A model generated the notes under the pieces. The model made no database searches, was not told the DNA's origin, and saw only the letters and a list, made by a program, of their open reading frames with translations. Source: Streptacidiphilus jiangxiensis (GTDB lineage: Bacteria; Actinomycetota; Actinomycetes; Streptomycetales; Streptomycetaceae). Taken from it: a stretch of DNA of 64,000 bases. The position numbers were made by a program, and so were the translations under genes. Positions 18,857-27,192 of the stretch are shown here, one piece after another. The stretch covers positions 1 through 64,000 of the forward strand of contig NZ_FOAZ01000023.1 in the NCBI RefSeq assembly GCF_900109465.1, read 5' to 3'. Every line of letters begins with the position of its first letter. Within the stretch, counting starts at the first letter, position 1.

Positions 18857-19968
18857 CTGGCGCCCCCGCGGCTCAGGGACCGGGCGGGAAGCGCCGCGGC
18901 GAGACGACCGTTAGCAGAGGGAACGGTGTCAGCTGCAAGCAATGAGTCGAGCACAGCCTCCTCGACGGTGTCCATCGCGGCCTCGAAGAGTACCGACGCC
19001 TCGTCGTTGCCGGGCTTGAACCGCTCCGACTGCAGCGAGGTGGAGACCGCGAGACCGTAGTCACCGCTTCCGTGGCTGAACCGGGCTCCCACGCGGGCAA
19101 GGGCAAACACGCCACGCGACGCGAGGCGGCGCAGCGTGTTCGTGTCGAACGGGGCGTCCACGGCCAGTACGACCATGCACGACCCGTCAGCGGTGGCAGG
19201 CCCAGCAGTGGGGAGCCCGTAGTCAGAGGGCAGTACGACGTTGCCACACGCCCGCAGAGGGCCGTCCATGTTGGCCTGAACCAGTGCGCCGACGGTCACA
19301 CGCTCACCCATGACGGACACGATCCGCGAGGACGACCCGATGCCGCCCTTGAACCCGAGCGCGCATGCTCCGGTCCCGCCTCCGACGTTGCCAAGCTCCA
19401 CCGGGTCCGATGAAGCCGAGTCGATGGCCCGCAAGACGTGCTCGGCCGTCACCGGCCTGGGGTCGCCCGCGGAAAGCCAGGAGTCGTTGATTTCGCCGAC
19501 GACAGGATTGACCGAGGTGATCCCCCCTCCTTCCCCCTGAGTCCGCAGGACCCAGGTGACGACCGCGTCTGCCGCTCGGAACGCGGAGAGCGTGGACGTC
19601 AGGACGATCGGGGTCTCCACCTCACCCAGTTCGTCGATCTGGGTGGCGCCCACGAACTTCCCATGTCCGTTCCCGACGAACAGGCCCGCGTGAGCCGGAC
19701 GATGAGGTGAAACGTCGTCAATGACCAGGGCCGTGACACCGCTGAAGATCGCCTGACCGTCGGTGACCGTCGTCTGGCCAACCCGCAGACCCGGAACGTC
19801 CACGATCGTGTTGGTACGGCCGACCGGGAAGCGACCGACGGATTCGCCGAGCGTCCGCAGACGCCCGGCCGAGCCGCGGGTAGCAGCAGGCACATCGTTG
19901 TGCGTGACGACCGTGCGAGGAGCCTCAATGAATGCATCCGTATGCGTGCGACCTCTAAGGTCTCCCAT
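18853..19968 (-). CDS. P1 (DmpA/BapA-type) aminopeptidase, copy 1
   Basis: A 371-aa member of the Ntn-like P1 family (MEROPS S58), which autocleaves before a nucleophilic Ser and releases N-terminal D-residues (DmpA) or beta-amino acids (BapA) from peptides. The predicted cleavage is Gly262-Ser263 (ADGSCMVVLAVDAP). The family motifs NVGGGTGACALGFKGGIGSS and VGALVQAN are present. GAGGGAGC lies before the ATG. It is co-transcribed with the Asp/Glu racemase. A paralog lies at 36404-37537. Confidence 0.87.
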   Translation of the reverse strand: MGDLRGRTHTDAFIEAPRTVVTHNDVPAATRGSAGRLRTLGESVGRFPVGRTNTIVDVPGLRVGQTTVTDGQAIFSGVTALVIDDVSPHRPAHAGLFVGNGHGKFVGATQIDELGEVETPIVLTSTLSAFRAADAVVTWVLRTQGEGGGITSVNPVVGEINDSWLSAGDPRPVTAEHVLRAIDSASSDPVELGNVGGGTGACALGFKGGIGSSSRIVSVMGERVTVGALVQANMDGPLRACGNVVLPSDYGLPTAGPATADGSCMVVLAVDAPFDTNTLRRLASRGVFALARVGARFSHGSGDYGLAVSTSLQSERFKPGNDEASVLFEAAMDTVEEAVLDSLLAADTVPSANGRLAAALPARSLSRGGAR

Positions 19969-20189
19969 CCAAAGCTCCCTCGGAAAGTCGAGTTCAGGCG
20001 GCTGCTGGCTCAGCAGCTACCTGAAGTCTGCGGACCGGGAGCGGCCTCCACATTGGCGCACTCGCACCAGTAGGGACGATCAATCTGTCGGTTCGAACAA
20101 CAGGCCGCCTGCAACCGTGGCCCCCTGCGCCGCCGCGCCCGGCATTCGCACCCTGCGCCAATCCGGAGCAACGGAATCTGTCCGCCTGT
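19969..20189. promoter_or_regulatory. Upstream region of the P1-racemase operon
   Basis: It holds the short palindrome GTTCGAAC at 20092-20099. GTTCG half-sites also occur upstream of both the second P1 gene and the second PucR gene. A PucR-type operator is possible but weakly supported. Confidence 0.25.
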
Positions 20190-21097
20190 CCCAACAGCGG
20201 GAGCGGTCAGGCGCGCCGCCGGCGCCGCAGCCCGCTGCACAGGCTCGGCCAGCACCGCCACCCTCGTGCTGCCCGCCACCACCCGTGAACTCGTGCGAGC
20301 CGTGGTCCGGGGCTGGGAACTGGGAGGCTACTCCTTCGACGCGTACCGTTCACGGCGGACCGAACGCGCAACGTACGTCACGATCGTCACCAGTGCCGCT
20401 GCCGACGAACGCTTCCAGGCCGCGGCACTGGAAGGCGCCCAAGTCGCACAGGCGCAGAACCTCGCACGGATCTGGGTCAACACACCGCCCGGCAACCTCA
20501 CCCCGGACAGATTCGCCCAGTCCGTCATCGAGCTGAGCAAGCGCCGCAGCGGCCACCCGGTCCAGCTCCGGCTCCTGGCCGGCCTGGACCTGGTCGAGGG
20601 CGGCTACGGCGGCATCCTCGGCGTCGGAAGGGCCTCGACGACCCCGCCGCTGCTTCTGGAACTGCACTACCAGCCGGCCGACGCCGAACGTCAGATCGCC
20701 TTCGTCGGCGAGGGGATCACCTACGACTCCGGAGGCCTGTCCATCAAGGCAGCCGACTTGGTGGCGACCATGAAGACAGACATGGCGGGCGCCGCCGCGG
20801 CCATCGCCGCCGTACTCGCCGCCGCCGACCTTGGGCTACCGATCGGCATCTCCGCCCACGCGCCCCTGGCCGAGAACATGATCGCAGGCGATGCCCTCAG
20901 GCCCGGCGACGTGCTGAGGATGTACGACCGCCAGACCGTCGAGGTCACCAGCACCGATGCCGAGGGAAGGGACGCCTGGTGCTCGCCGACGCCCTGGCCA
21001 AGGCACACGAGCTCGACCTTGACCCCATCGTCGACGTGGCAACGCTCACCGGGGCCTGCATCGCCGCGCTCGGCACGCACGTCGACACCACCTTCGC
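20190..21097 (+). pseudogene. Broken leucyl aminopeptidase (M17)
   Basis: It reads as an M17 peptidase (RIWVNTPPGNLTPDRFA, then GITYDSGGLSIKAADLVATM, MKTDMAGAAAAIAAV, APLAENMIAGDALRPGDVL and STDAEGR). The usual GKG Lys of the metal site is Glu (VGEGITYDSGG). A one-base frameshift after TDAEGR near 20980 moves [20 protein letters not shown] into another frame. The N-terminal region is also shifted, with no usable start. The C-terminus is replaced after about 21097 by a transposase end. It is non-functional, but its family fits the peptide-degradation theme. Confidence 0.8.
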
Positions 21098-21268
21098 GGA
21101 GGACGCCTCCCACCCAGCTACGGACCGGCAACGCTCCGCGCCATGGCGACCTGGCGCAACCTCGCCGTCGGCGCCCTCCGGCTGAACGGCGTCACGAACA
21201 TCGCTGCCGGGCTCCGCCGCAACGCGCGCGACGCCCGCCGACCCCTCGAACTCCTCGGCCTCGCGTGA
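21098..21268 (+). pseudogene. C-terminal fragment of an ISAs1-type transposase
   Basis: The frame reads LRTGNAPR then, after a one-base shift, [20 protein letters not shown] and ends RPLELLGLA stop. This is the conserved C-terminal signature of ISAs1-family transposases as I recall it (RNLAIGALR and NIAAALR motifs). The fragment joins directly to the M17 relic and probably marks a recombination or deletion endpoint. Confidence 0.6.
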
Positions 21269-21431
21269 TCACGAAACGGACATCAGCCGTCTGCGCCGAA
21301 AGCCCTGGACTGTGCTCCGCTACCAAACGGACGGACGATATCCGTTCACATGAACATAGGAAAGGCCACCATTTTGGCATTGCATGAACGCCAGGAAGCC
21401 GGTTCGGCCCGGAAGCCGCAGGAGGTGCCCC

Positions 21432-21941
21432 ATGGCTCTGGCTAGCACTACCGAATGCAACGTGCCAGCGACAAGGGGAGGCGCTTCCCTGCTCACAGGC
21501 CAGAACCCCCGCCGGGCGCCATGGCCCCGCCGATGCGGCGGTGACAAGCATCAAGGAAGAGTCACCCTACCGGCCAAAGAATGCCACGTTCGCGCGGCTC
21601 GGCAGTTCACCGCAGCTCTCCTGGCCCGATGGGGTGTCGCCGATGACGACCGGGACTCAGCTCTCCTCATCGTCAGCGAACTGGCTGCCAACGCAGCCCA
21701 ACACGGCCGCTCCAACATGACAGTCGCCTTGTCCCTGGTCCACAGCACCCTTCGGATCGAGGTGGCCGACTTCGGCAACATCAATCCCGATCAGCGGAAT
21801 TGCTACGCCGATGCCACAGACGACGAGCATGGCCGGGGGATCGGCATCGTGAACCTTCTCGCCGACCGAGCCGAAATCCTCCAGGAACAGAAAGGCTGGC
21901 GAGTGCGCGCGACCATCGGCATTGCCGTGCATCCCAGCTGA
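21432..21941 (+). CDS. ATP-binding protein, RsbW-like anti-sigma factor/kinase fold
   Basis: A 169-aa protein with a GHKL ATPase fold: N-box LLIVSELAANAAQHG and G-box GRGIGIVNLLADRAEI. Streptomyces have dozens of such small RsbW-like proteins, which bind anti-anti-sigma or DUF397-type partners. AGGAGG at 21420-21425 fixes ATG 21432 as the start rather than ATG 21384. No adjacent partner gene is visible, so its target is unknown. Confidence 0.75.
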   Translation: MALASTTECNVPATRGGASLLTGQNPRRAPWPRRCGGDKHQGRVTLPAKECHVRAARQFTAALLARWGVADDDRDSALLIVSELAANAAQHGRSNMTVALSLVHSTLRIEVADFGNINPDQRNCYADATDDEHGRGIGIVNLLADRAEILQEQKGWRVRATIGIAVHPS

Positions 21942-22143
21942 GCACGACTCGAAGCCTTTCGGTGCGTCGCCCGACTGCCTTGTACTCCAGCGACTCCCAA
22001 TGAAGCTTCCATATCCCGTCAAGTCGGCGGTCTTCGTAAGCGGTTCATAGAGCGAGTCGGTTGTCGGTTATTCCAAACAGCGGGCCTCGCTTTTTGCCTC
22101 TCCTACATACTGGCAGGGAATCACCCAGCATAGATTCAAGAGG

Positions 22144-23805
22144 GTGATGATCCCGATGGACAGCCTCCGACCGCGCGCAACTCTCGGCCGTGTACTCGAC
22201 GACCTGGGCACGACCCTGCTCGCCCTGGTGCACGGCACCCCCGACGCGGCGGAGCACATCGGCGGAGTCGCGATCTACGACCCGCTCGACAGCCCCGACC
22301 TGCCGCCCGGCGCCGTCGTCCTCGGCGTCTCCCTGCAAGGAGACGAGGCGACCATCGAGGCATTGCGCGACATGGGAGCCAAGGGCGCGTCCGCACTCGT
22401 CTTGAGGGCACCGGTCACCACCAGTCCCGAGGTTGCCGAAGCAGCGGCAAAAGCCGGCATCGTCGTCTTCGCACTGACGCGCGGGGCCGCCTGGGCCCAG
22501 CTCGTCGTCATGCTCCGCTCGCTGCTGACCGTCGACACCGTCAGCCAGGCCGAACCCGGCACCCTCGGAGGCGTCCCCACCGGGGACCTGTTCGCCCTGG
22601 CCAACGCCATCACCGCGCTACTGGACGCGCCGGTCACCATCGAGGACCGCTCGTCGCGCCTCCTGGCCTTCTCGGGGCGCCAGGACGAAGCCGACGGCCC
22701 ACGCGTTGAGGCCATCCTCGGGCGCCAGGTCCCGGAGGAGACCACCCAGGTCTACCTCGACCGTGGCGTCTTCAGGGCGCTCTACCGAAGCGACCACCCC
22801 ATCTGGATCGATCCGGACCGACTCGGGCTCGACCAGATGCCACGCACCGCCATCGCGGTACGCGCGGGGGACGAGGTCCTCGGCTTCATCTGGGCGACCA
22901 TGCGCGCCAGGCCCACGGACGAACAGGTTCAGGCGCTGGTCGAAGGAGCGAAAGTTGTCGCTCTGCACCTTCTGCGGGCCCGGGCGGGTGAAGACGCGGA
23001 GAGTCGGCTGCGCAGCGACCTCGTGGCTACCGCCCTCGAAGGCGGTCCGGAAGCGCGAGAGGCCCTCGCCCGCCTCGGCCTGGCCGATCAACCCGTCGTC
23101 CTCCTGGCCCTCGAAGTCCTCGACAGTCCGGTCCAGGATCGGAGCCTGGCCAAGGACACGTCCATGGAGGCGGTACGCCGCCGACTCAGCGACGCGTTCG
23201 CCGTCCACCTGACCGCCTTGGACCCACGAAGCGCATCCGCCCTGGTCGGCAACATCGCATACGGTCTGATGCCCACAAGCCGCCATGGCGCCGACGCGGA
23301 GAACCACGCGATCTCCATCGCGTCGGAGTTCCTTGACCGTGTGCGCCGCTACCGGGCTGTCGTCGGCGTCGGCCCTCTCGCCCACACTCCGGACGAACTG
23401 GCGCACTCACGGACCACCGCGGGACGCGCGCTGCGGGTGCTGCGCGCGCAGAACGGGGGCGGCCCACGAGCGGCGAGTCTGTCGCACGTGCATCTGGAGG
23501 CCCTTCTCCTGGAGCTCATGGACCTCGCGGACGCGCGCGGCGACGCGGTGAGCGGACCGATCAGCCAGCTCATCGCCTACGACGCCGAGCACAAGTCGAA
23601 CCTGCTCGACTCCCTATCGGCGTGGTTCGACGCCTTCGGCGACGTCACCGAAGCCGCCACCTTGCTGGCTATCCACCCCAATACCCTGCGATACCGACTG
23701 CGCAGGATCAGCGAGATCTGCGAGGTAGACCTGGCGGATCCCCATACGCGCCTGGCCATGATGGTGCAGCTGCGAATGGCGAAAGACCGCCACGGCGAGG
23801 AGTGA
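22144..23805 (+). CDS. PucR family transcriptional regulator, copy 1
   Basis: A 553-aa cytoplasmic regulator: an N-terminal PucR-type ligand-sensing region (LGRVLDDLGTTLLALVHG), a central CdaR GGDEF-like region and a C-terminal PucR HTH (LAIHPNTLRYRLRRISEICE). AGAGGGTG sits before the ATG; ATG 22156 is an alternative start. PucR/CdaR proteins activate catabolic operons for purines, organic acids or amino-acid derivatives. It is divergent from the P1-racemase pair, with two relics and the ATP-binding gene between them, and is closely similar along its length to the copy at 38048. I infer control of peptide or amino-acid catabolism. Confidence 0.88.
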   Translation: MMIPMDSLRPRATLGRVLDDLGTTLLALVHGTPDAAEHIGGVAIYDPLDSPDLPPGAVVLGVSLQGDEATIEALRDMGAKGASALVLRAPVTTSPEVAEAAAKAGIVVFALTRGAAWAQLVVMLRSLLTVDTVSQAEPGTLGGVPTGDLFALANAITALLDAPVTIEDRSSRLLAFSGRQDEADGPRVEAILGRQVPEETTQVYLDRGVFRALYRSDHPIWIDPDRLGLDQMPRTAIAVRAGDEVLGFIWATMRARPTDEQVQALVEGAKVVALHLLRARAGEDAESRLRSDLVATALEGGPEAREALARLGLADQPVVLLALEVLDSPVQDRSLAKDTSMEAVRRRLSDAFAVHLTALDPRSASALVGNIAYGLMPTSRHGADAENHAISIASEFLDRVRRYRAVVGVGPLAHTPDELAHSRTTAGRALRVLRAQNGGGPRAASLSHVHLEALLLELMDLADARGDAVSGPISQLIAYDAEHKSNLLDSLSAWFDAFGDVTEAATLLAIHPNTLRYRLRRISEICEVDLADPHTRLAMMVQLRMAKDRHGEE

Positions 23806-24370
23806 GCGAGGTCGAGGCCGCGCTGTGGGCCGACCCGCAGGTCCGGGACGCGGTCGTGCTCGCCGGCGGTGCCACCGCCGACACCCGGCGGCTGGTGACG
23901 GTCGTGCTGCGGGCCCGGTCCGCCGCAGGCCGGCCGGATTTCCTGGACGCGGTCCGGACCCGGCTGCGCGCGGTTCTGCCCGAGTACCTGGTGCCCGGCC
24001 TGTGGGCGGAGGCGACAGACCTCCCGCTCACCCCAACGGCAAGGCGGACCGGCGGGCCCTGCTCGACCTGGCCGTCGCTTCGGCCGCCTCCAGGCCGATG
24101 CTGGAGTCGACCGGCTGCGAGCAGATGAGCGAGGAGGAGTCGGTACCGGCGTCGGTCTGGCAGGACGGGCTGAAGCTGGACCGGCCGGTGGGACGCGAGG
24201 ACGACTTCTTCGAGCTGGGCGGCCACTCGCTGCTGGCCACCCGGATCGTCTCCTAGGTCTGCCACCGGCTCGACGTCGCCCTGCCGCTGGACGCGGTCTT
24301 CGACCACCCCACCGTCGCCGCCCTGGCGGAGGTGGTCCGCGACGCCCGCGACCACGCGATCCCCAGCTGA
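23805..24370 (+). pseudogene. NRPS fragment: end of adenylation domain plus carrier domain
   Basis: Reads SEVEAALWADPQVRDAVVLA, typical of an adenylation-domain C-terminus. After a one-base loss near 24035 (PLTP to NGKADRR) it continues into a peptidyl carrier protein with the phosphopantetheine site DDFFELGGHSLLATRIVS. A TAG interrupts the carrier domain before LDVALPLDAVFDHPTVAALA and a final stop. There is no condensation or thioesterase domain and no start. It is the relic of a nonribosomal peptide synthetase abutting the PucR stop. Confidence 0.85.
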
Positions 24371-24377
24371 CCCGCAG

Positions 24378-24408
24378 GGCCGCCGAGGGGCACACGCCCC
24401 TGGCGGCC
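24378..24408 (+). terminator. Hairpin terminator after the NRPS relic
   Basis: A 13-bp stem (GGCCGCC...AGGGGC with one bulged base) and 4-base loop sit just after the relic's final stop. It separates the relic from the transporter operon, whose strong ribosome binding site starts at 24548. Confidence 0.6.
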
Positions 24409-24557
24409 TTCGTCGTACGCCCACCGCTGGAGCGTGACTTCGGTCGGGAGCACCAGTGGCCGCCAGGTTTTTCGTGTGCCCGGACGATCCGAGGCACTGC
24501 CCCGCAACCTACTGTTCACTCACTCGGCGGCGGGATGCCGCCTCCTCGGAGGTAATC

Positions 24558-26180
24558 ATGCTCAACAGTGAAACCCCGGAGTCGTGCCCGGGAACGAGAT
24601 CGAGAGCGGTGACGAGAGCGCGGACCACGCGCCTGGCGGCCGCGGCCGTCGCCCTCGGCCTGACTGCGACAGCGGCTGGATGCGTCGGCTCGGCCGGTGT
24701 GAGCACCGGCGCGAACGAGGTCGTCATCGCCATCAGCACCGACCCGGGCACGCTCAGTCCCACCGTCACCCTGGCCGGTTCCGCCAGCTTCATCAACAGA
24801 TTCGCCTACGCCACGCTCGTCAATGTGACCGCGGACGGCTCGCTGGTCTCCGGGGTCGCCACCAAGTGGTCGTCCACGCCGACCTCTGCGCAGTTCACCA
24901 TCCGGCCCGGGGTGACCTGCCAGGACGGCTCGGCGCTCACTGCCGCCGACGTCGCCGCCGAGTACAACTACATCGCGAACCCGAAGAACCAGTCGCCGAT
25001 GCTCGGCCTCGCCGTGCCGCCGTCCGCCTCGGCCAAGGCCGACCTGACCACCGGGACGGTCACCGTCACCACCGGGCAGCCCGCGCCGTTCACGGTGCAG
25101 ATGAGCCGGATGCTGCCGCTCGTCTGCCAGAAGAGCCTGGCGAACCCCGCAGCGCTGGCCAGAGCCACCGATGCTACCGGCCCCTACGAGCTGACCTCGG
25201 CGGTCCCCGGCGCCTCCTACACCTACGTCAAGCGGTCCGGCTACGCCTGGGGTCCCGGCGGGACCAACGACGCGGCCATGCCCGACAAGGTGGTGTTCAA
25301 GGTGGTCACCAACGAGTCCACCGCGGCCAACCTGCTGCTGTCCGGACAGATCAATGCGGCGATCGTCAACGGACCCGACCGGCTGCGGCTGGAGGCGGCC
25401 AAGCTGAAGCACGTCAGCGCCTCCAACATGTTCGGGGAGTTCCTGTTCAACGAGGGCGCCGGCCATGCGACCGCGGACGAGGCGGTGCGCCGGGCGCTGC
25501 TCTCCGCGCTCGACCTGCAGCAGATCGGCTCCGTCGCCACCGGCGGCACCGGCACCCCCGCCACCAACCTCGAGACCGGGCCGACGCCCTGCACCGGCAA
25601 CTCGGTGGCCGGCAACCTGCCGGCCCAGAGCCTGACCCAGGCGGCCGCGGAGCTGACCGCAGCCGGCTGGGCGAAGACCGGCGGCGTCTGGACCAAGGAC
25701 GGCCTGCCGCTCACCGTCAACTGGCACTACTCGTCCGCCCAGGGACCGAAGCTGAACGCGGCCGCTGAGCTGATCGTCCAGCAGTGGACCGCCTTCGGGG
25801 TGAAGGTGACGTCCGTCGACACCGACGGTCCAAGCATCGGCAGCACGCTCGTCGGTGGCAGCTGGGACGTGTTCTGGGCGCCCGTCGGGGTCAACCTCCC
25901 CAACCAGCTGACCCAGTTCTTCGACGGACCGCGCCCCCCGCAGGGCAACAACTTCGGCGACGTCCAGAACCCCGCGTACCACCAGCTCGTCGCGCAGGCG
26001 ATGAAGCAGCCGGGCACCGCGGGCTGCCCGTTGTGGGACCAGGCCGACGCCTCGCTGGTCAAGCGGGCGGACGTGGCCCCGTTCGTGGACAGCCCGGTCC
26101 GGTACTACCAGAAGGGCGCCACCTTCCAGGTGGCCGACGTCGGTATCCTCCCCGACACCCTGCGGCTGAGCGAGGGCTGA
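24558..26180 (+). CDS. Oligopeptide ABC transporter, substrate-binding lipoprotein
   Basis: A 540-aa SBP_bac_5 (DppA/OppA-type) protein. The start is fixed by GGAGGTAATC before ATG 24558. A lipoprotein signal ends at Cys42 (ATAAGC), so it is membrane-anchored outside the cell. Family features include ISTDPGTLSP near the N-terminus, the DGSALTAADVAAEYNYI segment and RRALLSALDLQQIG. It captures peptides and delivers them to the permease encoded next. It is the first gene of a close-packed operon reaching at least 36341. Confidence 0.92.
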   Translation: MLNSETPESCPGTRSRAVTRARTTRLAAAAVALGLTATAAGCVGSAGVSTGANEVVIAISTDPGTLSPTVTLAGSASFINRFAYATLVNVTADGSLVSGVATKWSSTPTSAQFTIRPGVTCQDGSALTAADVAAEYNYIANPKNQSPMLGLAVPPSASAKADLTTGTVTVTTGQPAPFTVQMSRMLPLVCQKSLANPAALARATDATGPYELTSAVPGASYTYVKRSGYAWGPGGTNDAAMPDKVVFKVVTNESTAANLLLSGQINAAIVNGPDRLRLEAAKLKHVSASNMFGEFLFNEGAGHATADEAVRRALLSALDLQQIGSVATGGTGTPATNLETGPTPCTGNSVAGNLPAQSLTQAAAELTAAGWAKTGGVWTKDGLPLTVNWHYSSAQGPKLNAAAELIVQQWTAFGVKVTSVDTDGPSIGSTLVGGSWDVFWAPVGVNLPNQLTQFFDGPRPPQGNNFGDVQNPAYHQLVAQAMKQPGTAGCPLWDQADASLVKRADVAPFVDSPVRYYQKGATFQVADVGILPDTLRLSEG

Positions 26181-27190
26181 TGGCGACGACCGCAACGACG
26201 CCGATCGGGAGGGCCGCCGCCTCGATGACGACGGCGCTGACCCGCAACCCCTGGGCCGGATTCGCCCTGCGCCGCTGCTGGCGGTTGCTGGTGTCGCTGG
26301 CGGTCCTGGTCACGGCCTCCTTCGCGATGATCCACCTGATCCCCGGCGACCCGGTCCGGGCGGCGCTCGGCACCACCGCCTCACCGGCGCTCGTCGCCGC
26401 AGAGAAGCACTCGCTCGGCCTGGACCAGCCGTTGTTGAGCCAGTACGTCACCTTCCTCGGCAACCTCTTCCGGGGCCGTCTCGGCGAGTCGATCAGTACT
26501 CAGCTGCCGGTCTCCCAGATCATCTCCAGCCGCCTGCCGGCGACGCTGGAGATCGCGGTGCCCGCGTTCGTGCTGATCCTGCTGACCGCGATCCCCTTGG
26601 GGATGTCTGCGGCCGTCCTGACCAAGGACGGTCGCAGACGGCGCGGCGAGTTGGCCTTCACCACGGCCACGGGACTCCTGGGCGCGGTACCCGAGTACCT
26701 GCTGGCAGTCGGCCTGGTGGCGGCGTTCGCCGTGGCACTGCCGATCTTCCCGGCGGCGTCCCAGGGCGGACCGTCCTCCTATGTGTTGCCGGTGCTGTCG
26801 CTCACCGTCATCCCGGCGGCCGTGCTGTCGCGGATCGTCCGGGTCGAGACCCTGCGGGTGCTCGGTGAGGACTACATGCGCACCGCACGGGCGAAACGGC
26901 TGCCGGCCCGGCTGCACTACCTGCGGCACGCCCTGCCGAACCTGCTGACCTCCTCGCTCACCCTTGGCGGGATGCTCTTCACCTCGCTGCTGGCCGGCAC
27001 CGTGCTGATCGAGAACGTCTTCGCCTGGCCCGGCCTCGGCGCGACCATCGTCACGGCCATCACCCAGAAGGACTACCCGCTGGTCCAGGGCATCGTGCTG
27101 GTCTACGGATCGGCCTCACTGCTGATCACCTTCGCCGTCGACATGGCCCTGGGCCTCGCCGACCCCCAGTCCACGATCCGCGGGAGCTGA
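26180..27190 (+). CDS. Oligopeptide ABC transporter permease (DppB-type)
   Basis: A 336-aa inner-membrane permease with about six helices and the EAA-type loop (EDYMRTARAKRLPARLHYLR). The opening MIHLIPGDPVRAALG is characteristic of DppB/OppB. Its ATG shares one base with the stop of the binding-protein gene, indicating coupling. It forms the heteromeric channel with the permease half of the next protein. Confidence 0.92.
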   Translation: MATTATTPIGRAAASMTTALTRNPWAGFALRRCWRLLVSLAVLVTASFAMIHLIPGDPVRAALGTTASPALVAAEKHSLGLDQPLLSQYVTFLGNLFRGRLGESISTQLPVSQIISSRLPATLEIAVPAFVLILLTAIPLGMSAAVLTKDGRRRRGELAFTTATGLLGAVPEYLLAVGLVAAFAVALPIFPAASQGGPSSYVLPVLSLTVIPAAVLSRIVRVETLRVLGEDYMRTARAKRLPARLHYLRHALPNLLTSSLTLGGMLFTSLLAGTVLIENVFAWPGLGATIVTAITQKDYPLVQGIVLVYGSASLLITFAVDMALGLADPQSTIRGS

Positions 27191-27192
27191 CG

